Source: Camillea tinctor
Lineage: Eukaryota > Ascomycota > Sordariomycetes > Xylariales > Xylariaceae
Assembly: GCA_022578605.1 (NCBI GenBank)
Contig: MU394116.1
Location: 62,001-126,000 of the forward strand
Direction: 5' to 3'
DNA: 64,000 bases
The stretch's first letter is position 1, and each line of letters starts with the position of its first letter. Position numbers and translations under genes: made by a program. The notes below the pieces were generated by a model that searched no databases, had not been told where the DNA came from, and saw only the letters and a program-made list of their open reading frames with translations. Of this stretch, positions 22,211-36,833 are shown piece by piece.

Positions 22211-25200
22211 TAATCTGTCTGTTTCTGAGGAACTCTGAGATTGTGGGAGGGATTTGTTCCAAATGGAATGAACGGACGAACACCTGTTTCGGGAGCTGCG
22301 TTACAGACAAGTCAGGATACCGTGGATGTGAGTGATAGCCCTATGGAAGGGCTTTAGTATGCGAGAGGAGGTAGGGATGCGGGAAAGGGAATTATTTTCT
22401 CTTAGTTGTCCGTACCTTTTTTCTTTTCTTCTTTCCACACCGCACTCCTGCGTTGTCTTATACGCAATCGAAGCTATCGATTAGTGTCCAGTCTTCTCTT
22501 TTCTTTTGTCCACTCTTCTCTCTATCCCCCTTTCCTTTTAGCTTTTTCACTAAAGCTTCTGGTGAAACAAATGTCCTTCGAGTTGTCGGTAGGCGTTCCT
22601 AAGGGTGGTTGGAAGGCCACGGGGTATCAAAACAAGGTAAATGTCAGAGAGTCGCTTGTGGTTGACTTCAACAGGTTGATCAGAAACCGCAGACCACTAC
22701 AACTGCTCGGAGTGCCAGCTTAATAGGACGAGCCTTCTTTCTTCCAGCAGGTCTGAGGTCTTTGACAGTTAAGTCCGCAGGAGGAGAGAACAACTCAGAG
22801 GTGTTCATTGGTCGGAGCCAACAACTAACAAACTGAGTCTGAGTCGGTCTCGGAAAGTTGAAGCGTCCCAAAACCTCTTTTCCCCGCTTAATAATGGATT
22901 AGGGGTAAATTATTTGCAAGTCTAGTCTTTTGGTTAGTTGGATGTTTCGATGAGGCAATATTCTATAGCAGTGAAGGAAGATGCCAAATTGGGTCGCAGC
23001 TGTTCGTAAGAAAATAGGAGCAGCTCCTATGTAACCTGGGAGCATGCAACCCGGAAATGATATATGACATCGAAAAGCTGGTATTAGCGATAGTCATCCC
23101 ATACTTACTTGCATAGAAACAACCAAGCTAGGTAATTCTTTGATTGATAGTGGAGATCCAGTTCTCTCGTATGCAGGTAACCCGAACCTGTTCGCATGAA
23201 GGTGAGCTGGGAGCACCGCAATCAGATAGAGGCGGGTATCCGTGAGGTTCGCGTGGTTCGTGTCGTAACTGAACCAGAAAAGAAAAGAAGGGACCAGGAC
23301 CACCGACTTCCAACAACGAAACAATGTAAACGGACGAAAGAATCTACTGCGGTGATTGCCAGGTGAACTGTGGGCAAACGAAAGGCAATTCCAGGGCTGC
23401 TTCTGTTTCTCAAGTGTAAGTGAGACGTTGTTCCTCAGACTGGGACAGAACTGAAAGAATTCTTCGAAGGAGATGGGAAAAGATAAAGGGGCAAAAAGAA
23501 TAGGAACGAGAGACATCTGCTCGGATAGGAAAGAGGTGGTGAGGCTTGTAAAAGTAATGGGGCGGTGGTTTAAGAATTCTGTGGTGGTGGCCGGTCGAGA
23601 CCGTACATTACACAAGTTTCTACTATCGATGTACCTTTTTCTTCTCGGTCATTTATCCCAAGCCTCCTCTCTTTCCTTCTCCGCTTCGTTTAGGACTTCC
23701 CCTCTGAAGATCACGGATGGAGATGGGCGGTCGTAGGTAGTCTATTCTCCACATACACTTCTAGACGAGTCCTCTAGTGAGGTTATTTCTTCTTTTTATT
23801 GAAAGATCCCTGGTAGTTTTTGTGACGCGAAATCAAGTAGTGTATAGAATTCTCAAGTCGAACAGCTGCTAAGGTATAGGGCAACAATGATGACGCTATG
23901 CTGGCCCTGGGTCTGATAGTGAGGTAAAGTATAGCGGTGGAGACAACAACGACCGGCAGGGATGCTGGCCGTTGAAATGCGAGATTTGGATGTCTTAAAA
24001 CGAGCTGCAAATCATGCAAGGGTATCTACGATCAGGAAGAAGACGGGTTAAACCTCCTAGAGTCAGATATACACTGTCAATAAACTATTCATCCCCACAT
24101 TCAACGGGATGTAGTGGGTCGAAAGGGATGGGGTTAGCATAGGGAAGATCACTTGGGGTTCCTCTCTACATACAGTCGATAATGGTGATCTAGTAGGAGA
24201 AAGCAGGGAGGGAAGAGGCGGAGGAACACAGACGAAAAGAGCAATGAGCGATGGGAATGGCAAGACAAGGATGGTTGGACTTACACAACTTCAAGGTAAG
24301 AAGGCGAGGAGGGTGTACATAGAAGGAGGGAGATTCGCGTGTAAGTGAAAGTAAACTACCTGTCTGCACGACGTGATATAAGTCGAGAGCGACTAGCTGG
24401 CAGCACTAGCCAAAAGAGGTCCAGGTTTAGGTCAGGTAGGTATTAGTAGACGATGCATAGTAGTAGTAGTGTACTTGAGAGCACAAATGTGTGGTACGTA
24501 TATCTAAGTATAGATAATCTCTATCTGATCATAGATTTGCGAGCGATCTTGCGAGGAAATCGGTGTAAGTCGGCATCGAACAGGATTTGAAGATAGGCTT
24601 GACAAGGTTTGGGGCTGATGACAATAAGAGTAACAACAGAAATGGTGATAATAATCATTCATCATATTCATCATTCATAATAATAACAATACCGCCACTA
24701 CCATTACCACCACCACCACCACTACCACCACCATTATCATCGTCGTCACTAGTATTATGATTATTATGGATACCACCACTACGCTACCACCACCACCACC
24801 ACTACTGCTGCTGCTTCTACTATTACTGCTAAATAATATCATACGCGCCGCACCAGCAGTAATCGTCCGGTGACCCGTAGAGAGAATGCCTGAATCCCCG
24901 ACACGAGGATACATATGTACATGGGGGTGGACTGGACCCGTGCTTCCCTTCCCATCTTACCTGGCAGCCTAGTAGGTAGATCTGGGGAGATCCGGGAGGG
25001 CTTGAAAAATAGACGGAACTAAGTCAACTATGGTAATAACTATGAGGGAGGGAGGGCGCGTGAGTCGCTGTAATAGTTGATGAAAGAAAAAAAAGGGTAA
25101 CAAAAAAAGAGACTGGGCATACTATTGGTTAGCTAGGAAACTAACCTAGCTGAAGCATCTATTGGACGATCTGCACAAGCCAATGGAGGGGCGATGGCAG

Positions 25201-25804
25201 CCATCTCAAACAACCCTGTTCGGCCAAGAGGTGGGTAGAATGACCAGGGATCGCTGTGGTGGTAGGTTGGGTATACATGTAGGTAGTATGGAATATGTAC
25301 GTACCTATATGCAGATATGTATGCAGGTAAATGTATGTAGGTAAGTATGTGCGTATCTATCTCTATGAGAAGGTAAGCAGTAGTATGTGTATATTATCAG
25401 GCGTGTACATACATACCTAAACACACACATACTCACATACATAGACACTCACACACGCACATCTACATACATATAACATGCTTTGTATTATACATGTAAG
25501 TTTTCATGTACATACCTACGTTAAATAACCATTTTGATCGGTTATGAATTACTATATGTATGTAAGTATGTATCAGTGGATACTTACCTAGGTGAGTAAT
25601 ATGAGTATTAAGTCTGTAATTCCAGAGAAGCATAGTCGCCATCCACTCCGCGTGCTCACAAGGTGAGTGAGCAAGTGCTTGATACACTCGGTTGTACTAA
25701 CATTCGAATGTGTGGCACTCGGCGAGATTTGCTCATCCTAACTTGGTAGACCGCAGAAAAAAAAAGGAATACATAACCTACCGAGTGTAGAGCACGGGGG
25801 ACTC
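22211..25804. other. Upstream region of medA, no gene seen
   Basis: About 3.6 kb of promoter-like DNA with CT-rich tracts (22420-22560), ACC/CCA and TTA trinucleotide patches (24676-24835) and TATG/TACATA tetranucleotide repeats (25270-25600). The open frames are all short and without family resemblance. Long upstream control regions or 5' leaders are common for fungal developmental regulators, which may explain part of it. Confidence 0.5.
24676..24835. repeat. Compound trinucleotide microsatellite (ACC/ATT/CTG)
   Basis: Interleaved ACC, TTA/ATT and CTG triplet runs on the plus strand. The Ser/Gly/Val-rich minus-strand frame here is repeat translation, not a gene. Confidence 0.85.
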
Positions 25805-25848
25805 GGGGGGCGGAGGGGGGGGGGGGGGGGGGGGGGGGCGGGGGGGGG

Positions 25849-25895
<47 letters not shown>

Positions 25896-25898
25896 CAG

Positions 25899-25969
<71 letters not shown>
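25805..25969. other. Poly-G then poly-C palindrome, probable assembly seam
   Basis: A G tract (25805-25894, with a few interruptions, C at 25839 and 25849) is followed by TCAG and an uninterrupted run of 71 C (25899-25969). The two arms are mutually complementary, so the block is a near-perfect snap-back. This is what results when two contig ends, each extended by false poly-G reads, are joined. Flanking sequences have ordinary composition. Continuity of 1-25800 with 25970-64000 should not be assumed. Confidence 0.85.
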
Positions 25970-28900
25970 ACGGCATCAGCCGCCTGTGGAACACGAAGTC
26001 GGTCTGGCAGCTAGATGAGATGGGAGATGAGTGTTGAGAAAACTAGCAAAAGGGCGACGACCCTAATCGTCGCCCTAATGATGACGACGCAGATGTTTTG
26101 TCGTTCTCTCCAAACTTGACTCCTGGTCTTGGCCTTACCAGTTCTACTTCAACCACGTCAGGATGATCATTGCCTTGCTTGAACTTTGACATCAAAGATC
26201 GTGGCGTTCTTGTGCATTTCCGGTAGCTGGAATGTCATTGACACTTCTTCTACGGAGGCAGGCAACTAGAGCGGTTACTAGGGAAGGGGAAAAAACAACA
26301 GAGTTGTACTATGACCTATAGGTGGCTGGCGCATAAACGATAGGAATCATTAGCTGACAGATTACTATTCAAACAAAAATTTTTTTTGGCGACGATCCAT
26401 CTTGATGTAAGACCTTTTTCCCTCTCTAGTTGAAGATTAATGATCAGGACGCTAAAACGATTGTCATTTTTCGAATCGATTTGTGAGTGGCACATTATAG
26501 CTTGCGAACGGTTATGCCCGTTTCATCGTTCAACTATCTGCTCTAGTGAAAGAAGAAGGATGACTTCCATATTATTTTGTTCCTTCGATATTACAGGTTC
26601 ATTTTATGTGACCACATTCAAGACAACAGAGTGTACTAAAAAGGACAGAGAATAGGGCCAAGTCAGAATAGTCGGTAAGGATCTGGATGGTCCGATGCTG
26701 GTACGGACAATATATTGTAGAGAGTCAACTTAATAATAGTTACATTCCATCTTGTCGAACTAGCGTAATGTTTTGAGCAAGATTGAATAATACCTTGAGC
26801 TGGAATTGATAGTAGGTTAGCCACATACATTCAACATAGGATAGATGATTTACGAACACCAAGGAGACATCTGCCGGTTATCACCGGCAGTACTCACCAA
26901 CAATATGGTGAGGTGAGTTGTATTAGAGTTTCCTATAAGATTCTATTAATGGCAATAGAGTTCGCTGCATATTATAGTGTGTTTGGATATTTTCCAGATT
27001 AGCAGGGTAAGGGTACACGCCATCGAGGATCTTATCGTAGTTTGACACTGTACGTACTCCTAGTTCCTCTGATGTTTCTATTTGACACTATTGCCGATAT
27101 CTAAGCTACGTAGCTTGTCAGATCTCCATATGGGTAAGGTTGGTAGGTATGCGTGCATTGTAGGCGCTGGACGATCCAATCTAGACATGATTTGATCGTC
27201 ATGCCACAATGTAAGGGGTATGTACAAGATACAATAGTTAGGGTGAAGCGACCGAGCCCTGCTACAGTATATGAGTCTAAGATGGACTCTGTGCCGTGAT
27301 CGTCCTTGGCGGCGGCGGGGACCCTGTAACATGTCGCTCTGATGCATGATGTTACCAAACGTATCTCCGTTGAGCTGAGTACGTAGTTAACTCGGGCAGC
27401 CCAGGTAGGCTAATACATGATCTGAACCTAGCCAGGAAGGCCGCTAAGGGATGATAATCCTGGGGCTGAGATCATAGCTTAGCGCATTGTCGTCCTAATG
27501 CATCTTCCTCTTCCCGGGACTGCTGAGCAGCTGTGAGCACTGATACGTCCCTGTCCTTGTTACCAACGCGGTTCACCACTTGGGTATGGGATCTCATAAC
27601 ATTTCCATGGTCCTCATCCGTTAATGTAGTGTAGGGGATATCTACACAAGCTTAGAAAAGTTACACACATTTCCCAATTGCACCTACGGCCGTATATGGA
27701 TTACTATAGAGGCGAAGATTAAGTTGCTAGAAAGGTCGGTCTCCCGCGGGCCAGAGAGCCTATGAGGTAGACCTTCACCAATGATAGGCTATGCGTAATG
27801 TAATGTGTTGGACAGGAGCTTCTTAATGATATGATGTGATCCCCACACTGAATACCAGTGGATCGTGGAGAGGGAGATGACGATGACAAGAGGCGCCCTC
27901 AAAGCAAGTGAGTAGTAATATCCCATATCCAAATTCGGGTATTCAAATCTGCCAAGGCGCTGGCTGTACGAGTTCTCTCGGGACCTCGCTTGCAAATTCA
28001 CGTCACACGTAAAAACACGCTCGAAGGTGCGTTTAGAGTCTAGAGCGTAATGTGTAGTGTGCAATTTGTTGTCTCGAGACTCTGGCCCCCCCTCGGTTCG
28101 TTACACATTTCCTGAGGAGGGACGTTCAGCCGGGTCCTTTGGATCCCGGACACAAGGACAGGACTGCTGGGCCGCGGTTCTGCGTGCGGTGCGCATGCTG
28201 GCACTCTAGTGTAGGTACGTACATATGTATGTATGTAGCAATAAGTCCCGGGGGTTCCTTTCCAGCCAACCGTCTGGACGAAGGATAAAGCCCGGTTTCC
28301 AGGGTCAGGAACAGGGACAAGAACTCGGCCCTCAAGGCTGCACCTTGTCATCAGGACAAGGCGTGTCGCAGATTCGCGATGATAATCCTGGTGACACGTC
28401 CCGCCTCCTTGGGACGAACAGACCTCATGAACCTCTCTTCTACCCTACCTAATTTAAGATAATGGCTAATAAGGCCTCACGAGCCAGCCTATCAGTAACT
28501 TTCATGATAGCCAGCAGATCCCGACCTCCCTTCATGGAAACTCACAAAGGGACTCTCTGGTCATGAGCATGCTATTTCGATAAAAAAGCATTTCACAAAT
28601 TCCCATCGATAGCATAGGAAAACGCCACATCGATTAATAGCAAGATGAACTATCGTAGACGGTGAATAACCACCTCCACCTCCGCCTCCTGCTAATAAAC
28701 AGCATGCTGTCCTGTGCGTTTTACCTTAAGCGAGTAGATCTTACAAACAATTTGTATTTCCCCGAATGACGCTTAGCTCCCATACTTTCTAGCGAAAACT
28801 TGCAGTATTAGCTTCATACTCATTCATTCGCGAAAGACACAACTGATGTTACAATGTATCTTAGTCGGTGAAATCTTCGAGCTGAAGCAAGCTAAAATAG

Positions 28901-31900
28901 TTTATGCGTCACGGACTATATATATGAGCTAATAGCCACAGGCTACTAGCGTTCGCTTTTGCTTGATAGTATGTAAGTGGGAAGAAAAGGAAGAGAAAAA
29001 AGAAAAGAAAGGGAAGAAGAAAAGGTGTAGGGAGAAAATAGGGAAAGAAAATGAACGAAGCTAAACTCTCTATAGACAAAGCCGGGCGACCCTTTGCTTT
29101 TACTCTAAGTCACATCATAATACTGTACGCCTATACTAGTTTAGCACCTACATATATAACCGCATACCTTTGTGACATGCTGGCGCAGCCACATCGACGA
29201 GGACCAGTCGGCTCAGGCCGAGCAGAGATCGATTTAGTGGTGGCATGGTTTCAAAGGTTATTTAGCCGATCAGGGGTGGAGGCCCTGGACGATCTTCCTC
29301 TCGGCACTCCAAAAGGAGGCCCTCCAACTTGTAGCAATTTTCTTCTCTTTCTCGTGATATTTCCCTGTTCTATTTTTTTTTCCTTTTGGATTTTGCTTTT
29401 TCTTATTTTCTCTCTCTTTCCTTTCTTTCCCTCCCTACTTGACGCTCTACCTAGAGGATCAACAAATCTATGGTTACTTACACTATGCCAAGTTGTAACT
29501 AATATGTGTAGTATAGAGAGCAACGTTTTGTCCTGCACCCAGTAAGATAGAATTTGTTGTTATTGTTGCTGCCCCCTGAAGGATATCCGCTAGCATCCAC
29601 CCCACTCCTCACCCCCAACGTTACATCCCCATCACCGTGGGATGCAGGCCCAATCTGGGGCTACACCTGGAGACACGACATTCATTTATCGTCAGCGCCG
29701 AGCTTGGCTAAGAAGAGTAACGGGAAACGAGGAAGACACTTGAATTCGCTGAGATCATGCACGGAGATATTTGCTCTTCTCAGATCTCGCGCCCTCCCTT
29801 CCCATATGTAAAGGGAGCAGGCATGAGGATGGGAATGGGGAAGAAGGAGAGCGGAGGAGGAGAGCCTTCAATCCCGGCGCTTGGGAACATGCGGCATCTC
29901 CCCATCCATACCTCTTCATGCTGTACAACGAGCACAGCAGCGATCCAAGGATCAGCTGGAAATGTGTATTTCCTGTCATTGGCCGGCGGTGAGGAGGCAC
30001 CCATCAGGTTGGAGAGCTCATCATCCATTACGGAACCGCTTTTGATGGTTGTTAGCCTAGCGAGGTGATATTCTTCATGATTCGCAACGTCTGCGCGTAT
30101 CCGGTCTCCAATGCCCGGCCCCTTGGGACCATTCCTTGTGTGACTGTTCTACTCGCTTGGTAAATCTCCTCTCTCAAATAGGCAATCCCCTTGACCCTTT
30201 GTCTAGACTCCCGGCTGTGTGACCGATCATGAAGTGTAGGGGGGTTCATAAAAAAACACTTATCCGGACATTTCGATGACTCGTCTTGATCCTTCCCCTG
30301 TCCCAATCTTGAGCTACATGCTTTGGATGACAGAGCCGAGGCTTGGAAATACCAAAGTCTTATTGATTGTCTCGAGCCCTTGCAGTATCTCTACTGAAAC
30401 GCGGTACCTAAGTCATCTTTGCTCCACGTTTTTTTCTCTCACAATTTGCTGAACGTGGTGTTCCAAGCCACAAGGAACCATAATGAGGCTTAGATGAGTA
30501 ACCATAATTTTTATCCCAACGAGGTCTTAATGATGGGTGGTCATTGTAAGATGATCATGGATATCTATTTGCTTATGGGGTGAATCACATGCCAACAATG
30601 CTCATATTCTGTAAAAGACTCACATCAAGCATCATTGGCAACATGGTAATTAACTAGTCCAGTATAGTAGTTATCATCTACGTAATATCGCGCATCAAAT
30701 GGAATCAAAAGGATCAACTCTGACTAAAATTTCGCTGACAGAGGTAATAATAAGTCGGTTGTGTGTCCCTGTTATTAATCCGTCTGATTACACCAGTATA
30801 CGTATTAGTTACATGTCACTTATACTAACAATGATCTTTTGATTTGATAGATTAGGGTATGTTCAGTATGGTTCATGTTAGTGGCATATGGTATAATTAG
30901 CACCTAGTGAAAGTTGACGATATTATCTTTCCTGTGGTTACTTCACGATGATACTCGATACTTGGATTCTTTTTGCCCATTTCCTTTTTCCTTTTTTCTC
31001 TCTTTCTTCTCCGCTTCGTCTTCGGATGAAAAGCGATTGTCGGTCTATTTGGTACGTGGGACATGCGCACTAAGAGGCAGCCATCCGTTCTGAGTACCTC
31101 ATCTCGGTTTGTCCCTCGATCCTGCAGCAGTGCGCGTACTCCGACGCTCACCCAGATTTACGCCCGTAAAACATACGTGCGTGCCCTGCCGTGTCACCAA
31201 CCGACAAGCTTGGGGTTGAGTTGTTTCTGGGACAAATCTTGTGTATCGTTAGATCCTCTCATAGATCGCAGTGATGGATCTCGAACGGCATTTTGGAATT
31301 GTAATGAAAAAAGGAAGTATATCAATAGGGGTAGTATAGGAAGAAGCTATAAGATTAAGGTAAGATTCGCGATGACGAGCAGCTTAGCAATACAACGTAT
31401 CAGATGACTAAAATTCTCACATATAGTGACCTTGAACAACATTGATTCTCCTTTTCCTGGGGGAATATGGGATGAGGTTCTCTCCTCGTTTGGCTTCTGG
31501 CTCCTGGTCTATAGAGCAAGCCACAAGTTCGGAGTGAGGATGTTTTGTGGTGACGTTGGAGTTAGGAACAACGCACGATGGTCTTCGACGAAGCCATTGC
31601 CCACAAGATTATGCACCCAGCCGTTGCAAGGAAGTGGGTATCGTACGAACTGATTCCGACGGGATGATGTATATTGTATGTCAAACAACCAACTACTACA
31701 CCATTGAAAGACAACAAGAGAGTTGATGGGGTTCTGCAAACCGTCCCGGAAGAACCGCATCGTCCATGCCTCTGGCCGGTCATGGGAAGTGGGGGAAGGG
31801 GGTCGAAATGAACGAAGAAGACCCAGGCCTTTCGAAAGGGTTGCAATGACGTTCTAGTAGGGGTCCACGATCGGGTAGACACTTGACTTGATTGTCTAGG

Positions 31901-34900
31901 TGGACATGTTACCGGAGTCCTGGGACCAGAGAGCTCATGCTAGTGGTGTGTTGATCGCCATTACATGCCGGGTCCCGCCGATCTAGGATCTGATGATGCA
32001 GTAATAGACCACTCAGATCGAGCTTATAATCGCTAATGAGTTACAAACAAAACTTCCGGCCCCCCTCCCCTTTCCATGCAGGCCCATGGTAGAATATCTT
32101 CTACGGCTACAAAGCGTGTATGTCGTGGCAGCACCCATCCCGACGAAATATTGCCAGAGACATCGTAGAAGAGTTAGTCCTATGATATACGCTGAGTGAG
32201 CGCATTACGCTCTAAATAATTTGGTGATCCTCGCTGGAGGCAAGGCCCTTTAGCGAGAAGACATCGAGGTTCCCGCGCTGCCTAGTGATGATGGAGTGAT
32301 CCCAGTGTCTTAGCTTCCCGCAGACGAACCGCACGTGGGATTTGTGTTCACTATTGCCAGTTCGGTAAGCTGGCCCTGCTGTTTGTCTTTCAGCCCTTTC
32401 CGCCGCCTGTGCCTTATTTTGTTTTTATTTCCGGGTGTCGTGAGTTAAGGCATATCATCGATATCTAATATGTTTCTTACCATGACGACTGAAACACACC
32501 ACGATCATATCATGACTCGAAACCAGCCAATCTAGTCGGGCTTCAGGATGAGAGATAGGATATGGGGCGAAGGAATCGTTGGCAAGCATAACACGATACC
32601 GCACGTAAATCTCCCACGGTATGTTTCCACTGCAATGCAGTTACCCGCACCTTAGAGCTGCCTTTTACCTGGGATCGCTGGATCTCGCATAACAGAGACC
32701 TTGGGGTTTCCAGAGGATTGAAACATAACTCGTGCTCGCCAGGGCCGTACTACTCTCTCGCGGTAACTCAGTGTTATACAAATTCTCGTCAAAGGGTACT
32801 CCTAGGGTACCAGGGGCCTAAAGGAGTACTATGTAACTACCAATAAATATATAGTATGTAGTTGAGACGAGGGTAAGCAACTCTCTAATCTGAAATTCTA
32901 GGTGGTTGGCCCCAAATCTTGTGACCAGACCCCTTTCCATACCCATACCTATTTCACGTATGCCCCCTTGTTCAGACCGAGTTCGCTCTGGGTAGCTTCC
33001 TATTGGTACTTCTATACAGGGGAATCCTAGAAATATAAAAAGAAAGAAAAAATACACATTGAGGCGCCCATCCCATTAGAAAAAAAAACAAAAAGAAAAT
33101 CCTACCCCCTCTTTGCTTTTTCTGGACCACATTACCGAAGCCCCTTGTATTTGGGTACTGCTTGTCTACATCCGTAACAAGCATACAACAGAGGTAGTAA
33201 TTATATAGTATAATTATCTGCACTTTATAAACATGGATAAACTAATATGGGTTCGCAATGTCGATGAAGTCATTATGCCAAGGTGGGCCATGTCTACACA
33301 GAGAGGCATTTAGATCATTCTGCCGGTCAATGATGGGCCAAGAAAAGAATTGCCTCCATCCTGAAAATTAGGAAAATCGTGCTGTTACATGCTGATATCT
33401 CACCGACCTAAGTTGCCACGTAAGCATCCGACCTAGGCATTCATACATTTACCTATCTTAGCGTTGAGGGTGTTGGTATAGTTAGAGTAGAAGAGCCAGT
33501 CCTGTGTTAGTTTCTATCAACGGCATAGATGCCCGTCGCCCCTAAGATCCTTTCAGGCGCCCTTATTATGCAAACGGGCCAGCCACCTTGCTTAATATGG
33601 AAAATGTAGCAGCAAAATCCCATATCTCTGTCCGCTTGGAGCGGACCACGTCTCCTACGACATACATTATGGATATTGATGACAAGTGGCTGTATAACTA
33701 AATTATGCTGCTGATGATGATGATAACTTGTGTAATTATTTAAGGTGTGTGCTGATTCGTCATGAAAGTCGGCCATGATACGGGATGTCTATATTACAAA
33801 ACTCACCTGGTAAGTTTAAGCACAAAAACTTGATTAAGATACTGCAGTTGATAATTGAATGTTTGTTTCTTGTTCGGACCCAAAAGGTAATAACGGCTTT
33901 ACACTGTTCAATCATCAGGTCCTCGTCGAAGCCCGCTGAGAACCCACCTTGAGGCTTATTGGACATGGCTGTCACCGTGTTTGCACACTTGGCGTTTAAT
34001 AAGCAAATATCAAAGATGATATATCCACACAAATGCGTTCCCAGTTCATCCAGAGTATATCAAAAGAAAGAAAATGTTAGAGACAGATGCCAATCTGTAT
34101 TTTAGGCAAGTATAAGTATACATTATCCTTATTCTCTTACAATGTAGAGCTTGTTTGAAGGAAGCTATTCGTAGGGAATGAGCATGAATTAAAATCTCAG
34201 TCCCTCAACTGCTCCTATAAGGTGCGAGAACACTGTCCGGTCACTCTCTAGAGGGGGGTAATATATTATAATATATGAGGTATTATTAGTACTCAAGAGC
34301 ACTACTGTATCTATAAATAAATAAATACACAATTAGGTAGGTAGGTAGGCAGATGTCCTAAAAGAAAGTTATAGACTACCTATGAAGTCATCATATCTTT
34401 CACAACTTTCAGATAAATCTAAGCATTTGTATTTATGAACATTATTCTACAGCGCAGTATCTTCGAAGTGCTTCCTAACAACTAATTCCTGCAAAGACCG
34501 GGTAGAAAGAATAGAAAGTAAACCCGTCGAGAAAATCCCGGGTCCCTGGTGATACCTCTAACAGACCAGGTCCCTGACTCTCATGTCGATTTGATACGGG
34601 TAGCCGGGACGGACAGCACCGCTGTGCATGATATGGGCGCTAATAGCAAACATCTACATACCACGGAGAGATAGTGATGTAAATATACACACAAATATAT
34701 ATATATATATATAGGTAGATAATATAGAGGGAGGGGGGGGGGGTTGTGTTGTGTTGTGTTGTATGTAGCATCACCTGCCTCAAATAGCTAAACTGGATGA
34801 AGCGGCAGGTGGACAAGCGTAACAGAAATTGTACAATACGCAAATTATCTCGTTGGCGATGCATAAGAATTTCTGGATACACTACGCGGGCAGGAATATC

Positions 34901-36833
34901 GGTCCGAAATCCTGATTTCTCTTCCTTTCTCTCTATCTCTATTCTGCCTGTACATGTATTCTGGTCCGCGTTCTTTTCATCCTATTGCAATTCCTAGGTA
35001 TGAGGCTTTTACATGATCATCACTACGCTATTGAGTTGGATCTCTTTTCCCACGCATCGATTTGTAATCGTTTGGGTACTTGTAAGGATTACATATCTGT
35101 TCACCAATATTAAGTAGAGACTGTATAAGCTAATGTATCGAAGCTAGTAGTAAGATTCCTCGATGTCAAACTGCGATTAGTGTGGAGGAGATCGATGAGC
35201 TGCACACTAAATTAGAAATCTGGATTTTTATTAACGTATCTGAGGTAGAGAAAAACGGATAAAGGAACCGCGTACACAGCCCCTATGATGCCCTCGTCAA
35301 TCCATATACCATCTACTCTATGGACCTGAGTCCCGATAAAGAGGTAACCATTTCAAGTAGGTGATACTAGATTTAATATATACCGAGATAGTCTACCGTT
35401 ATTGTTACAAAAATTTCACTCTCCGTCTGTGTATAGTTGAAATGTCCGATTTCATCGTGCCGTCGACGCATCACTTCCATTAAGTAGATACCAGGTAAAG
35501 CAGGTGCCCTGATCAAACAGGAGGCTCATCTAAAGGAGATAACAACAGCTCTCTAAATAACGTAAACTAGTCCTTGCTATTATTAACACCTAAACGATGC
35601 CAGAAATTTCTTTGTTGATGCATCGTTGATAGCGAGCCGGTGTTGCTGCCAAAGTAGTAACAACACCCCGTCTACGACATATAAAATTTTGTTCTTAGGT
35701 TGACTTACACCATAGAGTGAAAAGATCAACACCGTGGGGAATTTCCTGAATTAAATCGATCTTTTCAAGGAGGAGAAGAAGGAGAAGAAGAAACCGTTCA
35801 CGACACATCTCTCCTAAAATATATTAGTAGGTAAGCTATGTAGGCAGGCAGATATAGATTATCTACATCAGTCTTTATAGAGATACATTCTGCTCGTGGT
35901 ATTAAGCACTAGATAACCACTATCAACGCACTCAATCTCCTACCATGACATAAACGCAAAGCGTTGCCTATGAGCTTCATTAACAAGGCTACACCTGCAG
36001 TAGCCACATACCTACTCGCTATATCACCATCTTTATTGATTGATCCTGTGGTTAGGATAACCTCTCTCCCCCTCTCTGATGGTTTAGTCCCAAAACCGCA
36101 CGACGGCAATGGGATCGATCCTTAGATTGGTTTAGCCCAGAGAGATTCGGTGTGCTCGATAAGCGCAAACCCGTACTCGATGAATAACTGCTGATCGCCA
36201 GTAAGTATGTAAGTGAAAGGGAGAGAGGGTATGCCTCCCTTTCCCTTGGTCTTGATATAGGGCGTGCTATATACCTCCATTCAAGCTTTAAGAAGTATCT
36301 ACCACTCCTTAAAAATCTATCGACTAGAGTAGACTGTCAGGAAATGCACATAAAATCGGAAATCGAGATACTCCTAAGTGCATATGCGTAGTATATATAG
36401 GTGCTCTTCGGCCCGGGAAGACAATGCTTCCGGAGAGGTATTTACAGGCCGTACTTTGACTATGCTGTATAAGATGAGCAGGTAACTGCTCAGGTAGTTA
36501 CAATGTAGGATACAATAACCATCGGCATCCCCTTATAATATGTTCGCAAACGCTAATTCATATACAGAGAAGTGCTTTTAACCCGAATAACGGATATAAC
36601 GCGCCGGCATCCCATGTACAAAAATGCACGACGTGATCCTAGTATGGCTCTCTCCCGTCCGTAAAGGGATATAGGTATAGGTATGGAGTTGGTAGTCTCT
36701 TACCTATTGCTTAAGCAAAGAGATATGCGTGGCGCGTGGTCGTCTCCAAGTTATGATCTCAAGATGATAGACACACGTGATAAAGATATTATGCGACTAA
36801 GGGCTGGGAAGTAGGTAGATCACTGATCCGATA
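25970..36833. other. Gene desert of 10.9 kb
   Basis: No frame longer than about 165 codons, none with recognisable motifs, and no intron pattern that joins frames into a family member. Composition is near balanced rather than strongly AT-rich, so classic heavy RIP is not evident by eye. Local items: a purine tract (28978-29050), a (TA)n / G11 / (TTGTG)n compound (34694-34761), and a GAAGGAGAA patch (35770-35800). A minus-strand frame at 35909-36109 and a pair at 33507-34032 have slightly protein-like stretches, but I cannot support a gene. Confidence 0.5.
34694..34761. repeat. Compound simple repeat: (TA)n, G11, (TTGTG)n
   Basis: A TA dinucleotide run (34694-34713) is followed by a G run (34733-34743) and three to four TTGTG pentamers. 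Confidence 0.85.

Noticed and set aside
25656..25994. Long Gly/Pro frames across the G/C block
   Set aside because: They are translations of homopolymers, probably artefactual sequence.
29051..29545. 164-codon plus-strand frame in the desert
   Set aside because: Phe/Leu-rich because of a pyrimidine tract; preceded by a purine tract; no homologous motif.
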